64,000 bases of DNA from HGM12998 sp900756495. GTDB taxonomy: Bacteria; Bacillota; Clostridia; Oscillospirales; Oscillospiraceae. Position 1 is the stretch's first letter; each line of letters starts with the position of its first letter. Made by a program: the position numbers and the translations under genes. The notes under the pieces were generated by a model. It was not told where the DNA came from, did not search any database, and was given only the letters and a program-made list of their open reading frames with translations. The stretch covers positions 1 through 64,000 of the forward strand of contig CAUEFI010000005.1 in NCBI GenBank assembly GCA_958477305.1, read 5' to 3'. Shown one piece after another: positions 33,497-42,615 of this stretch.

Positions 33497-35458
33497 TCAG
33501 CAGAGCTTGGCACCGGCGGGAATGGCGTCGTCCACCATCATCAGATGGAGCTTCTCCACGCCGTTCTCATGGTGGACGGCGGAGATGAGCATGCCGCAGG
33601 AGTCCAGGCCCATCATCTTGCGGGGGGGCAGGTTGACGATGGCAACCAGCGTCTTGCCGACCAGCTCCTCGGGCTTATAGTACATGGCGATACCGGAGAG
33701 GATCTGCCGGTCGGTCCCCGATCCGTCGTCCAGGGTGAAGCGCAGCAGCTTTTTGCTCTTGGGCACCGCCTCGCAGGCCTTGACCTTGACCACCCGGAAG
33801 TCGGACTTGCAGAAGGTGTCAAAGTCCACCTGCTCCTCCAGATAGGGCTCCAGCTCCGGCTTGACGGCCTGGGCGGAGGCGGGGGCGGCAGCCTCCAGCT
33901 CCGAGAGCTCTTTCTCCAGATCAATGCGGGGGAAGAGATTTTCACCTTTGATGACCGGCGTGCCCGCGGGGAGGAGACCCCACTGACCGGCGGCCTCCCA
34001 GGTGGCGTATGCCCCGCCGGCGCCGATCTGGGCGAAAATCTTCCCGCAGGTCTCAGGCATAAAGGGGGTGAGGAGGACTGTGCAGATGCGCACCGTCTCC
34101 AGCAGATTGTAGAGGACGCGGGCCAGCCGCGGCCGCTCGGCCTCGTCCTTGGCAAGCACCCAGGGCTTGTTCTCGTCGATATACTTGTTGGCCCGGCCGA
34201 TGACCTTGAAGATCTCTGCAAGGGCGTTCTGGAAAGCGTATTTCTCCATCTGCTCCTCATAGAGCCCCCGGAGCGCGGAGGCCATGGCGAGCAGCTCGCC
34301 GTCCAGGGCCGCATCCTCCCGCTGCTCGGCGGGAAGAGCACCGCCGAAGTACTTGCCCACCATGGCGGTGGTACGGCTCACCAGATTGCCCAAGTCGTTG
34401 GCCAAATCCACATTGATGGTGTTGATGAGAGCCTCGTTGGAGAAATTGCCGTCGGAGCCGAAGGGGAAGGTGCGCAGCAGGAAAAAGCGCAGAGCGTCTA
34501 CTCCGTAGCGCTCAGCCAGCAGATAGGGATCCACCACATTGCCCTTGGATTTGGACATTTTCCCGCCGTCCAGCAGGAGCCAGCCGTGGCCGAAGACCTT
34601 CTTGGGCAGGGGCAGGTTCAGGGCCATCAGCAGGGCGGGCCAGATGATGGAGTGGAAGCGGACGATCTCCTTGCCCACAAAGTGGACGTCGGCAGGCCAG
34701 TAGTCGTCAAAATCGTCGTATTTGGAGTTCTCATAGCCCAGCGCGGTGATATAGTTGGAGAGGGCGTCCACCCACACATAGGCCACGTGTTTGGGGTCGA
34801 AGTCCACCATGATGCCCCAGGTGAAGGAGGTCCGGGAGACGCAGAGATCCTCCAGACCGGCGTCGATAAAGTTGTTCACCATCTCGTTGACCCGGCTGCG
34901 GGGTTCCAGGAAGTCGGTGTTTACCAGCAGATCCCGCACCCGGCCGGCGTACTTGGACAGGCGGAAGAAGTAGGCCTCCTCCTCGGCGTCCTTGACCTCC
35001 CGGCCGCAGTCGGGACACTTGCCGTCTTTGACTTGCGTCTCGGTCCAGAAGGCCTCGCAGTCGGTGCAGTATTTGCCCACATACTTGCCCTTGTAGATGT
35101 CCCCCTGCTCGTAGAGACGGCGGAAAATTTTCTGGACCGACTCCACGTGGTAGTCGTCGGTGGTGCGGATAAAGCGGTCGTTGGAGATGTTCATCAGCTT
35201 CCAGAGGTCCAGGATTCCCCCCTTGCCCTCCACGATGTTGTCCACAAACTGCTTGGGAGAGACGCCGGCGGCCCTGGCTTTCTGCTCAATCTTCTGGCCG
35301 TGCTCGTCGGTGCCGGTGAGGAACATCACGTCGTAGCCCTGGAGACGCTTGTAGCGGGCCATGGCGTCGGAGGCCACGGTACAGTAGGCGTGGCCGATGT
35401 GAAGCTTGTCCGAGGGGTAGTAGATGGGGGTGGTGATATAGAATTTCTTACGGTTCAT
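33497..35458 (-). CDS. metG: methionyl-tRNA synthetase with C-terminal tRNA-binding domain
   Basis: A 653-residue class I aminoacyl-tRNA synthetase. Rossmann fold with KLHIGHAY (HIGH), a single zinc knuckle CTDCEAFW...CPDCGRE, KMSKS as GKMSKSKGNVVDP, the helical anticodon-binding domain, a linker, and a C-terminal Trbp111-like OB domain (VDFDTFCKSDFRVVKVKACEAVPKSKKLLRF) that dimerises the enzyme. Length and layout match Firmicutes MetG1. ATG 35458 overlaps the end of the upstream membrane-protein gene by 11 bases, so it depends on that gene's promoter; no T-box lies before it. Confidence 0.98.
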   Translation of the reverse strand: MNRKKFYITTPIYYPSDKLHIGHAYCTVASDAMARYKRLQGYDVMFLTGTDEHGQKIEQKARAAGVSPKQFVDNIVEGKGGILDLWKLMNISNDRFIRTTDDYHVESVQKIFRRLYEQGDIYKGKYVGKYCTDCEAFWTETQVKDGKCPDCGREVKDAEEEAYFFRLSKYAGRVRDLLVNTDFLEPRSRVNEMVNNFIDAGLEDLCVSRTSFTWGIMVDFDPKHVAYVWVDALSNYITALGYENSKYDDFDDYWPADVHFVGKEIVRFHSIIWPALLMALNLPLPKKVFGHGWLLLDGGKMSKSKGNVVDPYLLAERYGVDALRFFLLRTFPFGSDGNFSNEALINTINVDLANDLGNLVSRTTAMVGKYFGGALPAEQREDAALDGELLAMASALRGLYEEQMEKYAFQNALAEIFKVIGRANKYIDENKPWVLAKDEAERPRLARVLYNLLETVRICTVLLTPFMPETCGKIFAQIGAGGAYATWEAAGQWGLLPAGTPVIKGENLFPRIDLEKELSELEAAAPASAQAVKPELEPYLEEQVDFDTFCKSDFRVVKVKACEAVPKSKKLLRFTLDDGSGTDRQILSGIAMYYKPEELVGKTLVAIVNLPPRKMMGLDSCGMLISAVHHENGVEKLHLMMVDDAIPAGAKLC

Positions 35459-36263
35459 CGGGGAGACCCTCCCTTTCGGTGTTTTCTTCCGGGGGACAGC
35501 GGCGGACGTTGCAGAGCATCACGGCGGTGTTGGATATCAGGTAGAGGATGGCGAAGCCATAGAGCAGCATGGAGGCCAGATCATGGGAATCGGCCAGGGT
35601 GACAATGGAGAAGTAGACGCCCAGCAGAGAAAAGAAGGAGGCGCGGCGGACCTTGGGCCGCTCAAAGGAGAACCCAGCGGTGAAGTAGAGCCCCAGCAGG
35701 GAGGCGATGATGGCAAAGAGCTCATAAACATAGTCCAGAATGACCGGATCCGCCGCTCTGGCCTGGTAGGCCACCACCAGCCACATACAGGCCATATAGG
35801 CCGGCATCAGCAAAATAAAGCTGTACTTTCCTTTGCCCTCACCCCGCAGGTTGTTTTTTGCGCCGGCCAAGATACACGCAAAGGAGATGACGCACAGCAG
35901 CGCCAGAATCAGCCGGGTGGCCATGGTGTTCTCCCGCAGCAGAAAGGACCGGATCATCAGTACGGCCGAGACCAGCAGCAGAAAAGCCGAGAGCACCGAT
36001 ACCGCGGCATAGGCGGTGTTGCCCTTGGCGGCGAAGGCCGCGTCATAGCCGCCGGTGAAGGGGCGGTACCCTGCACGGCACAGAAAAAACAGAATTACGG
36101 CTGCCGCAATGGACAGGACAATAAGGGCCCCAGTGGCGGGGGCGCCGGAAATGGGCAGGCCGGTATCCGCTTCAAAGGCGGACGCCAGCTCCCATTTCCG
36201 CAGGGCAAAACCTGCGGCTCCCATCGCCGCCGCCACAACGGGCAGAACGATTTCTTTGCGCAT
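35448..36263 (-). CDS. multi-pass membrane protein of unknown function
   Basis: A 271-residue protein with about seven or eight hydrophobic helices separated by short loops (for example ALIVLSIAAAVILFFLC, YAAVSVLSAFLLLVSAVLMI, MATRLILALLCVISFACILA, LLYGFAILYLISNTAVMLC). I recognise no domain. GAAAGGA lies upstream of ATG 36263; ATG 36275 touches that site and is less likely. The long open frame to 36440 crosses the promoter. Its 3' end overlaps metG, so it is the first gene of the metG transcript. Confidence 0.7.
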   Translation of the reverse strand: MRKEIVLPVVAAAMGAAGFALRKWELASAFEADTGLPISGAPATGALIVLSIAAAVILFFLCRAGYRPFTGGYDAAFAAKGNTAYAAVSVLSAFLLLVSAVLMIRSFLLRENTMATRLILALLCVISFACILAGAKNNLRGEGKGKYSFILLMPAYMACMWLVVAYQARAADPVILDYVYELFAIIASLLGLYFTAGFSFERPKVRRASFFSLLGVYFSIVTLADSHDLASMLLYGFAILYLISNTAVMLCNVRRCPPEENTEREGLPDEP

Positions 36264-36309
36264 GTGTGTCAGCATCCTTTCGGGATGAAAGTTTCTATTG
36301 GAATGTTTT

Positions 36310-36338
36310 AGTATATCACATGATAAAAAATATCGCAA
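36310..36338 (-). promoter_or_regulatory. promoter of the membrane protein-metG unit
   Basis: Minus strand TTGCGA (36338-36333), 17-base spacer, TATACT (36315-36310), with TGA just before the -10. 36339-36506 upstream of it shows nothing else I can name. Confidence 0.8.
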
Positions 36339-36506
36339 GGATGGCACCAACGAGGGGGAAGGAAGGCCTCCCCACGAAAACGTGCGAGGCAGGCCTGCCC
36401 GCGTCGCGCTCCCCGCCGGCTGTACGGACAGGAAAAGCAAGGCCCGGAAAGAGGCGACTTCCCATGTTCAAATCTCTGTTCAAGCTCTGCAGCACGGCAT
36501 GAAACA

Positions 36507-36716
36507 TCACTGGCGGCCCGTCCGGCCAACCAGCTCATCAATAGACACATCCAAATAATCCGCAATTGCAATCAGCTTATCAATGGGGGGTTCACGCTCG
36601 CCGCCCTCATAGAATTGATAGGAGCGAATTTTCATCCCAAGATATTCCGCTAATTCGCGCTGCGTTTTTCCGCGTTGTCTGCGGATAGCCTTCAGGCGTG
36701 CAGGAAAGTCCGACAA
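36507..36716 (-). CDS. small XRE-family helix-turn-helix regulator
   Basis: A 69-residue protein that is essentially one HTH_3 domain: FPARLKAIRRQRGKTQRELAEYLGMKIRSYQFYEGGEREPPIDKLIAIADYLDVSIDELVGRT. The wider frame upstream is not credible; the likely start is TTG 36716, six bases after AAGGAG. It is divergent from the small plus-strand gene at 36794, with its start 40 bases from that gene's -10. The promoters overlap, so the protein may repress itself and its neighbour. Confidence 0.82.
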   Translation of the reverse strand: MSDFPARLKAIRRQRGKTQRELAEYLGMKIRSYQFYEGGEREPPIDKLIAIADYLDVSIDELVGRTGRQ

Positions 36717-36732
36717 GGCAGGCTCCTTCTTA

Positions 36733-36761
36733 TTGACGCGTTTTGTTTGTTCGCCTATAAT
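36733..36761 (+). promoter_or_regulatory. promoter of the DUF6809-like gene
   Basis: TTGACG (36733-36738), 17-base spacer, TATAAT (36756-36761). It overlaps the 5' region of the divergent XRE gene. Confidence 0.8.
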
Positions 36762-36793
36762 ATGTTCATCGAGAACGTAACGGAGGGATTGCA

Positions 36794-37045
36794 ATGTCCT
36801 CGCTGCTGAAAGAGATCCAAGAGGCCACCAAACCTCCGGAGGCCTCTCCGGAGGAACGCGCGGCCAACAGTGAACTGGCCCCCTATTACGATGCCATCGA
36901 GAGGGCGCTGGGGCTCGCGTTTGTAAATGAATTTTATCAGAAAAATGCACAGGCCTGCGGTGTAGAGATCGATCAGGCCTTTGCCCGGGGGTTCCGGCTG
37001 GGCGGTCAGCTCATGCTGGAGACGCTCTCCAGATACTCGTCGTAA
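36794..37045 (+). CDS. small helical protein, DUF6809-like
   Basis: An 83-residue, acidic, mostly helical protein. The end GFRLGGQLMLETLSRYSS resembles the C-terminus of DUF6809 proteins, small Clostridia proteins of unknown function often encoded beside XRE regulators. ATG 36794 has GGAGGG 6 bases upstream and a near-consensus promoter. The last 40 bases overlap, on the opposite strand, the end of the ABC-F gene. Family call is tentative. Confidence 0.65.
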   Translation: MSSLLKEIQEATKPPEASPEERAANSELAPYYDAIERALGLAFVNEFYQKNAQACGVEIDQAFARGFRLGGQLMLETLSRYSS

Positions 37046-38604
37046 GTCATCTTCCGGTCGATAAGCCTGCCGTCGGCGGTGAAGTCGAAGACCCGGTTGG
37101 CCACCGTCTGAATGAGCTGGTGGTCATGGGTGGAGAAGAGCACGTTGCACTTGACGGCCTCCAGCCCGTTGTTGAGGGCGGCAATGGACTCCAGATCCAG
37201 GTGGTTGGTGGGCTGGTCCAGCAGGAGGACATTGGCGCCTGAGAGCATCATGCGGGAGAGCATACACCGGACCTTTTCGCCGCCGGAGAGCACCTTGACG
37301 GGTTTATAGACCTCGTCCCCGGAGAAGAGCATCCGGCCCAGGAAGCCCCGGAGATAGGCCTCGTGGGGGTCGGGAGAGAACTGGCGCAGCCACTCCACCA
37401 GATTGTCGTCGCAGTCCTTGAAAAAGGCGGTATTGTCCTTGGGAAAGTAGGAGAACGTGGCGGTCTGTCCCCACTTGACGGTGCCCTCGTCGGGCTCCAG
37501 CTCGCCGGTGAGAATTTTGAAGAGGGCGGTGTGGGCGTTCTCGTTGTCGCCCACAAAGGCGATCTTGTCCCCGTGGCCCACGATAAAGGAGACTTTGTCC
37601 AGCACTTTCACGCCGTCGATGGTTTTGCTCACGTCGGTGACAAAAAGGATGTCCTTGCCCACCTCCCGGTCCGGAGAGAAAGCCACCCAGGGGTAGCGGC
37701 GGGAGGAGGCGGGGATCTCCTCCAGGGAGATCTTATCCAGCAGCTTGCGGCGGGCGGTGGCCTGCTTGGACTTGGACTTGTTGGCTGAGAAGCGGGAGAT
37801 GAACTCCTTGAGCTCCTGGGCCTTCTCCTCGTTCTTCTTGGCCTGATTCTTCATCAGGTTCTGCATGAGCTGAGAGGCGTCGTACCAGAAGTCGTAGTTG
37901 CCCACGTACATCTTGATTTTGTTGTAGTCGATATCCACGATGTGGGTGCAGATGGTATTGAGGAAGTGGCGGTCGTGGCTGACCACGATGACCGTGCCCT
38001 CAAAATCCAGCAGGAAATCCTCCAGCCAGTTCACCGCGTTGATGTCCAGGTTGTTGGTGGGCTCGTCCATCATCAGAATATCGGGATTTCCGAACAGGGC
38101 CTGGGCCAGCAGGACCTTTACCTTCATCCGGGCGTCCATGTCGGCCATCTGAGTCTGATGATAGTCCGTAGGGATGCCCAGCCCCTGAAGAATACGGCTG
38201 GCGTCGCTCTCAGCCTCCCAGCCCCCCAGCTCGGCAAACTCCTCCTCAAGCTCACAGGCCCGAATGCCGTCCTCTTCGGTCATATCCTCCTTCTCGTAGA
38301 GGGCGTCCTTCTCCTTGCCGATGTCATAGAGCCGCTGGTTGCCCATGATGACCGTATCCATGACCGTGTAGGCGTCGTAGGCGTTCTGATCCTGCTTGAG
38401 CACCGACATGCGGGTTTTGGGGAGCACCGAAATTTCACCGGAGGTGGGCTCCAGATCCCCGGAGAGAATTTTGAGGAAGGTGGACTTGCCCGCGCCGTTG
38501 GCGCCGATGATGCCGTAGCAGTTGCCCTTGGTAAACTGCAGGTCCACGTGGGAGAAGAGGGGCTGGCCGCTGTATTGCAGGCCCAGGTCGGAAACTGTGA
38601 TCAT
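37006..38604 (-). CDS. ABC-F family ATPase with degenerate second Walker A
   Basis: A 532-residue cytosolic protein with two ABC domains and no membrane part, as in translation factors of the ABC-F family (YkpA/YbiT-like group), which act on stalled ribosomes. NBD1 is complete: GANGAGKST, LMMDEPTNNLD, VVSHDRHFLN. The linker has KSKSKQATARRKLLDKI. NBD2 keeps the signature LSGGEKVR and LLLDQPTNHLD but its P-loop reads VGDNENAHTALF: the Lys is His (codon 37531-37533). ATG 38604 has AAGGAG upstream. Antibiotic-protection function is not implied; the P-site interaction linker is of ordinary length. Confidence 0.92.
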   Translation of the reverse strand: MITVSDLGLQYSGQPLFSHVDLQFTKGNCYGIIGANGAGKSTFLKILSGDLEPTSGEISVLPKTRMSVLKQDQNAYDAYTVMDTVIMGNQRLYDIGKEKDALYEKEDMTEEDGIRACELEEEFAELGGWEAESDASRILQGLGIPTDYHQTQMADMDARMKVKVLLAQALFGNPDILMMDEPTNNLDINAVNWLEDFLLDFEGTVIVVSHDRHFLNTICTHIVDIDYNKIKMYVGNYDFWYDASQLMQNLMKNQAKKNEEKAQELKEFISRFSANKSKSKQATARRKLLDKISLEEIPASSRRYPWVAFSPDREVGKDILFVTDVSKTIDGVKVLDKVSFIVGHGDKIAFVGDNENAHTALFKILTGELEPDEGTVKWGQTATFSYFPKDNTAFFKDCDDNLVEWLRQFSPDPHEAYLRGFLGRMLFSGDEVYKPVKVLSGGEKVRCMLSRMMLSGANVLLLDQPTNHLDLESIAALNNGLEAVKCNVLFSTHDHQLIQTVANRVFDFTADGRLIDRKMTYDEYLESVSSMS

Positions 38605-38707
38605 GGCAAACTCCTTATAATATAAAACAAATTGGCCCAAACAGTATATCACAAATCTGCCACAAAGCAAGTATATGGATGGCGGGAAAAATATTTTGCA
38701 GGAATAC

Positions 38708-38735
38708 TTGCAATATCAAATGTTTGGCGTATAAT
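38708..38735 (+). promoter_or_regulatory. promoter of aspA
   Basis: TTGCAA (38708-38713), 16-base spacer, TATAAT (38730-38735), 46 bases before the start codon. Confidence 0.8.
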
Positions 38736-38781
38736 TTAAGTGCGAATGAAAGATTTGCTGCAAACGGGGGGGGGGAGAAGC

Positions 38782-40203
38782 ATGGCTGCGGAACAGTATC
38801 GGTCGGAGCATGATCTGGTGGGGGAGCGGGCGGTGCCCAAGGACGTCTACTATGGGGTGCAGTCCCTGCGGGCGGCGGAGAACTTTCCCATCACGGGGCT
38901 GGGCATGCACCCGGAGATTATCAACTCCATCGCGGAGATCAAAATGGCCTCGGCCATCACCAACAACGAGATCGGACTGCTGGACAAAAGGGTGGCCGGC
39001 GCCATTGTCCAGGCCTGCCGGGAGATTGTGGACGGCAAGCTCCACGACGCCTTTATTGTGGACCCCATCCAGGGGGGCGCGGGCACCAGCCTGAACATGA
39101 ACGCCAATGAGGTCATCGCCAACCGGGCCATTGAGCTGCTGGGGGGCGAGAAGGGGGACTACACCCTGGTCAACCCCAACGACCATGTCAACTGCGGCCA
39201 GTCCACCAACGACGTGTTCCCCTCGGCGGGGAAGATGGCGGTGCTCAAGCTGCTGATGCGGGCCCAAATCCAGCTGGAGCGGCTGTGCAAGGCCCTGGAG
39301 CATAAGGCGGAGGAGTTTGATGACGTACTGAAGATGGGGCGTACCCAGATGCAGGACGCGGTTCCCATCCGCCTGGGGCAGGAGTTCCGGGCTTACAGCC
39401 AGGCCGTCCGCCGGGACATTGCCCGTTTTGAGCGGGCCAAGGGGGAGATGCGCTGCCTGAACATGGGGGGCACCGCCATCGGCACGGGCATCAACGCCGA
39501 TGTGCAGTATTTAAAGCGCATTGTGCCCAACCTATCCAAGGTCTCCGGGCTGAACCTGGTGCAGGCCTGCGACCTCATCGACGCCACCCAGAACCTGGAC
39601 GAGTTTGTGGCCGTGTCCGGGGTGGTGAAGACCTGCGCGGTCAACCTGTCCAAGATGTCCAACGACCTGCGCCTCATGTCCTCCGGCCCCCGCTGCGGCC
39701 TGCACGAGATCAACCTGCCCCCCCGGCAAAACGGATCCTCCATCATGCCGGGCAAGGTCAACCCGGTGATCCCCGAGGTGGTCAACCAGGTGGCCTTCAA
39801 CATCATGGGCAACGACCTGACCATCACCCTGGCCGCCGAGGCGGGGCAGCTGGAGCTCAACGCCTTTGAGCCCATCATCTTCTGGAACCTGACCCACGCG
39901 GTGGAGTTTTTGACCTACGCCGTGCGCACCCTGGTGGACCACTGCGTGGTGGGCATCACCGCCAACCGGGAGCGGTGCCGCCAGATGGTGGAGCACAGCG
40001 TGGGGATTGTCACCGCCCTGTGCCCCCACATCGGCTACGAGAAGGCGGCGGAGATCGCCAAGCAGGCCATGGAGAGCGGGCAGTCGGTGCGCAGCGTGGT
40101 GCTCTCCCAGGGGCTGCTGGGCGAGGCCGCCCTGGACAAAATTCTGGATCTCTTCGCCATGACCGAGCCGGGCATCTCAGAGAAGGAGCTGCTGGAGGAA
40201 TAG
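38782..40203 (+). CDS. aspA: aspartate ammonia-lyase
   Basis: AspA reversibly converts aspartate to fumarate and ammonia, feeding fumarate respiration or aspartate catabolism. The 473-residue protein has the fumarase/aspartase signature GSSIMPGKVNPV (mobile SS loop with the catalytic Ser), VNPNDHVNCGQSTNDVFPS, and the N-terminal AVPKDVYYGVQSLRAAENFPITG typical of aspartases rather than class II fumarases. ATG 38782 follows a G-rich Shine-Dalgarno run ending GGAGAAGC. Substrate preference for aspartate rests on overall similarity. It is followed by rlmA with its own -10. Confidence 0.9.
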   Translation: MAAEQYRSEHDLVGERAVPKDVYYGVQSLRAAENFPITGLGMHPEIINSIAEIKMASAITNNEIGLLDKRVAGAIVQACREIVDGKLHDAFIVDPIQGGAGTSLNMNANEVIANRAIELLGGEKGDYTLVNPNDHVNCGQSTNDVFPSAGKMAVLKLLMRAQIQLERLCKALEHKAEEFDDVLKMGRTQMQDAVPIRLGQEFRAYSQAVRRDIARFERAKGEMRCLNMGGTAIGTGINADVQYLKRIVPNLSKVSGLNLVQACDLIDATQNLDEFVAVSGVVKTCAVNLSKMSNDLRLMSSGPRCGLHEINLPPRQNGSSIMPGKVNPVIPEVVNQVAFNIMGNDLTITLAAEAGQLELNAFEPIIFWNLTHAVEFLTYAVRTLVDHCVVGITANRERCRQMVEHSVGIVTALCPHIGYEKAAEIAKQAMESGQSVRSVVLSQGLLGEAALDKILDLFAMTEPGISEKELLEE

Positions 40204-40212
40204 CGGCCTTTG

Positions 40213-40221
40213 TGGTATAAT
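40213..40221 (+). promoter_or_regulatory. extended -10 promoter before rlmA
   Basis: TGG-TATAAT (40213-40221), ten bases after the aspA stop, with no convincing -35. Confidence 0.5.
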
Positions 40222-40307
40222 AGCCTGGAAATGGAAATGCTGCCGCGGAGGTTCGGACGCCCTGCTCCATCCGCCGCGCTTTGCCTGGAAAGGAGCTGTC
40301 CGCCGGC

Positions 40308-41138
40308 ATGAGCCTGTTCTGCTGCCCCCTGTGCGCCGCCCCCCTGAAGCGTGGGGAGCGGGCCTATACCTGTCCGTCCGGACACAGCTTTGATATTGCC
40401 CGGGAGGGCTACGTCCACCTCTTGCCCGCCAACCGAAAGCACTCCCCCCAGCCGGGGGACGACCGGGCGATGTCGGCGGCGAGAGGCCGCTTTTTATCGA
40501 AAGGCTATTACGCACCGCTGAGGGATTGCCTGGAGGCTCTGGCTCTGCGGCATACGCAGGGGCACGCCGCGCCGACGGTGCTGGATGCCGGCTGCGGGGA
40601 GGGGTACTATGACGCGGGGCTGCTGGAGGCGCTGGCGGGGGCGGGGAAACGGCCCGCCCTGGCGGGGGTGGACCTCTCCAAGCCCTCGGTGAAGCAGGCC
40701 GCCCGAAAATGCCCGGCGGGAGAGTTCGCGGTGGCCACAGTGTATCACCTGCCGGTGGGGGCCGCCGCCGCAGACCTGCTGCTCAACTGCTTTTCGCCCC
40801 TGGCGCTGGACGAGTTCCGGCGGGTGCTGCGGCCGGGGGGAGTGTTCCTCTATGTGACCCCCGCCGCCGGCCATCTGTGGGAGATGAAGGAAGTGCTCTA
40901 CGACCGGCCTTACAGGAAGAGGGAGGAGGCCGTGTCCTATGAGGGCTTTGAGTACCTGGAGATTGTGCCTGTGGAGACCCTGATGGAGCTGAACAGCCAA
41001 GAGGACCTGATGGATCTGTTCCAGATGACCCCCTACGCATGGAAGACGCCCAGAGAGGGGGTGGAGCGGCTGGCAGGCCTCTCCGCGCTGGCGGTAACGG
41101 CCGCCTTTCGTATCCATGTATTCCGGCGGAGACGGTGA
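40308..41138 (+). CDS. rlmA: 23S rRNA guanine-N1-methyltransferase, RlmA family
   Basis: A 276-residue enzyme: N-terminal zinc finger CCPLCAAPLKRGERAYTCPSGH, then FDIAREGYVHLL and the methyltransferase fold with VLDAGCGEGYY and DLLLNCFSPLALDEFRRVLRPGG. RlmA modifies G745 or G748 in helix 35 of 23S rRNA; G748 methylation can give tylosin resistance, but the exact base cannot be inferred. ATG 40308 lies 12 bases after AAAGGAG, a rather long spacing; no better start is available. Confidence 0.92.
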   Translation: MSLFCCPLCAAPLKRGERAYTCPSGHSFDIAREGYVHLLPANRKHSPQPGDDRAMSAARGRFLSKGYYAPLRDCLEALALRHTQGHAAPTVLDAGCGEGYYDAGLLEALAGAGKRPALAGVDLSKPSVKQAARKCPAGEFAVATVYHLPVGAAAADLLLNCFSPLALDEFRRVLRPGGVFLYVTPAAGHLWEMKEVLYDRPYRKREEAVSYEGFEYLEIVPVETLMELNSQEDLMDLFQMTPYAWKTPREGVERLAGLSALAVTAAFRIHVFRRRR

Positions 41139-41152
41139 AATCAGGAGAAAGA

Positions 41153-41307
41153 TTGCAATTTGCCCTGTCCTGTGATACACTCGTGCGGACAGATTTGAGG
41201 TCGCGCCCCTCTGAGCGAGGCGGGCGTTGGGTACGGAAGTGATTTTCGATTACCTGTGGGGGACCTTGAATCGGGTAATCTGAATATCAGAAAGGAATTT
41301 TGTGCCC
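41153..41307 (+). promoter_or_regulatory. promoter and long structured leader of the DEAD-box helicase gene
   Basis: TTGCAA (41153-41158), 17-base spacer, TACACT (41176-41181), then a leader of about 120 nt. It can form CGCCC/GGGCG-type pairing around 41205-41225 and GATTACC (41248-41254) with GGTAATC (41274-41280). Long leaders are usual for cold-induced DEAD-box genes; I cannot assign a known RNA family. Confidence 0.65.
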
Positions 41308-42495
41308 ATGGAAATCAACGGCGAGCAGGTAGACGAAAAGGTCGCCTACGCGGAACTGAAGCTATCCCCGGAGATCATGCGGGCCCTTGATAAAAAGGGC
41401 TATGTGATGGCCACCCCTGTTCAGGCGGGAGCGATTCCCTTTTTCATGGAGTGGAAGGATGTCATTGCCAAGGCCCCGACAGGAACCGGCAAGACCTTTG
41501 CTTTCGGGATCCCTATGGTAGAGCATATCAACCCGGAGTCCAAAGATGTGCAGGCTCTGGTGCTGGCTCCGACCCGGGAGCTGGCGGTCCAGATTCAGGA
41601 GGAGCTGCGGGATCTGTGCGAATTCAAGGAGGGGGTGCGCACCGTCTGCCTCTACGGCGGGGCCCCTATCGACAAGCAGATCAATACGCTCAAAAAGAAC
41701 CCCCAGATTGTAGTGGCTACCCCCGGACGGCTGATGGACCATATGAAGCGGCGCACTGTCCGGCTGGACAAGGTGGAGACCGTGGTGCTGGACGAGGCCG
41801 ACAGGATGCTGGATATGGGCTTTGTCCGGGATGTGACCCGGATTCTGGACCAAGTCAAGCACCGCAGAAACCTCGGGATGTTTTCCGCCACCATCTCGCG
41901 GGAGGTCATGGATATCTCGTGGGTCTACCAGCGGGATCCCGTGGAGATTACCGTGCGCCCTGTGGAGGACTCCAAGCCCGATATTGTACAATACCGGATT
42001 GACATGGACGGCCGTGACAGGAAGGTGGAGACCATTGCGGCCCTCATCGAAAACGGCGGCTACGAGCGGGCTATCGCTTTCTGCAACACCAAAAACATGA
42101 CCGACCGGCTCTCCGGACTTCTGAAGATGCGGGGGATCTCCTGCGAGGCCATCCACGGCGACATTATGCAGCGCATCCGGGAGAAAACCCTGGAAAAGTT
42201 TAAGCGCGGCGAGATCAGGGTGCTGGTAGCCACCGATGTGGCGGCCCGGGGACTGGACATCGACGATGTGGACGCGGTCTTCAACTACGATGTGCCCGAC
42301 GAGCTGGAGAACTACACCCACCGCATCGGCCGTACCGGCCGGGCCAGGAAACACGGTGTGGCCTATACCTTTGTTACCAACGTCACGGAGGGCATCCGCA
42401 TGGACGACATTATCCGCAATACCAAGGCCGAGGTCCAGAGGCTGAAATACGATGAGGACGGCTGCCTCATACTGGTGGAAGAGAATCAGAAGTGA
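41308..42495 (+). CDS. DEAD-box ATP-dependent RNA helicase
   Basis: A 395-residue helicase core with all motifs: Q motif region ATPVQAGAI, motif I APTGTGKT, Ia PTRELAVQ, II VLDEADRML, III SATIS, IV-VI IAFCNTKN, TDVAARGLDI and HRIGRTGRA. It lacks the C-terminal RNA-recognition domain of DbpA and CsdA, so it resembles CshA/RhlE-type enzymes used in ribosome assembly and mRNA turnover at low temperature. ATG 41308 is used (AAAGGA 11 bases upstream); GTG 41302 is an alternative with closer spacing. Confidence 0.95.
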   Translation: MEINGEQVDEKVAYAELKLSPEIMRALDKKGYVMATPVQAGAIPFFMEWKDVIAKAPTGTGKTFAFGIPMVEHINPESKDVQALVLAPTRELAVQIQEELRDLCEFKEGVRTVCLYGGAPIDKQINTLKKNPQIVVATPGRLMDHMKRRTVRLDKVETVVLDEADRMLDMGFVRDVTRILDQVKHRRNLGMFSATISREVMDISWVYQRDPVEITVRPVEDSKPDIVQYRIDMDGRDRKVETIAALIENGGYERAIAFCNTKNMTDRLSGLLKMRGISCEAIHGDIMQRIREKTLEKFKRGEIRVLVATDVAARGLDIDDVDAVFNYDVPDELENYTHRIGRTGRARKHGVAYTFVTNVTEGIRMDDIIRNTKAEVQRLKYDEDGCLILVEENQK

Positions 42496-42615
42496 GCGGC
42501 TATGTGATTTAATCCATTTTTAAGATTGACCGAAGGACTTTTTAAATACCCGGGTGGTATGATGACTTCAGACAACAGGGGAGAGCCCCCTTAAGCGATA
42601 AAAGGAGAGGTCATC

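Noticed and set aside
33491..35602. 703-residue open frame antisense to metG
   Set aside because: Same effect on the opposite strand of metG; sequence is Gly/Val/His-rich without domains.
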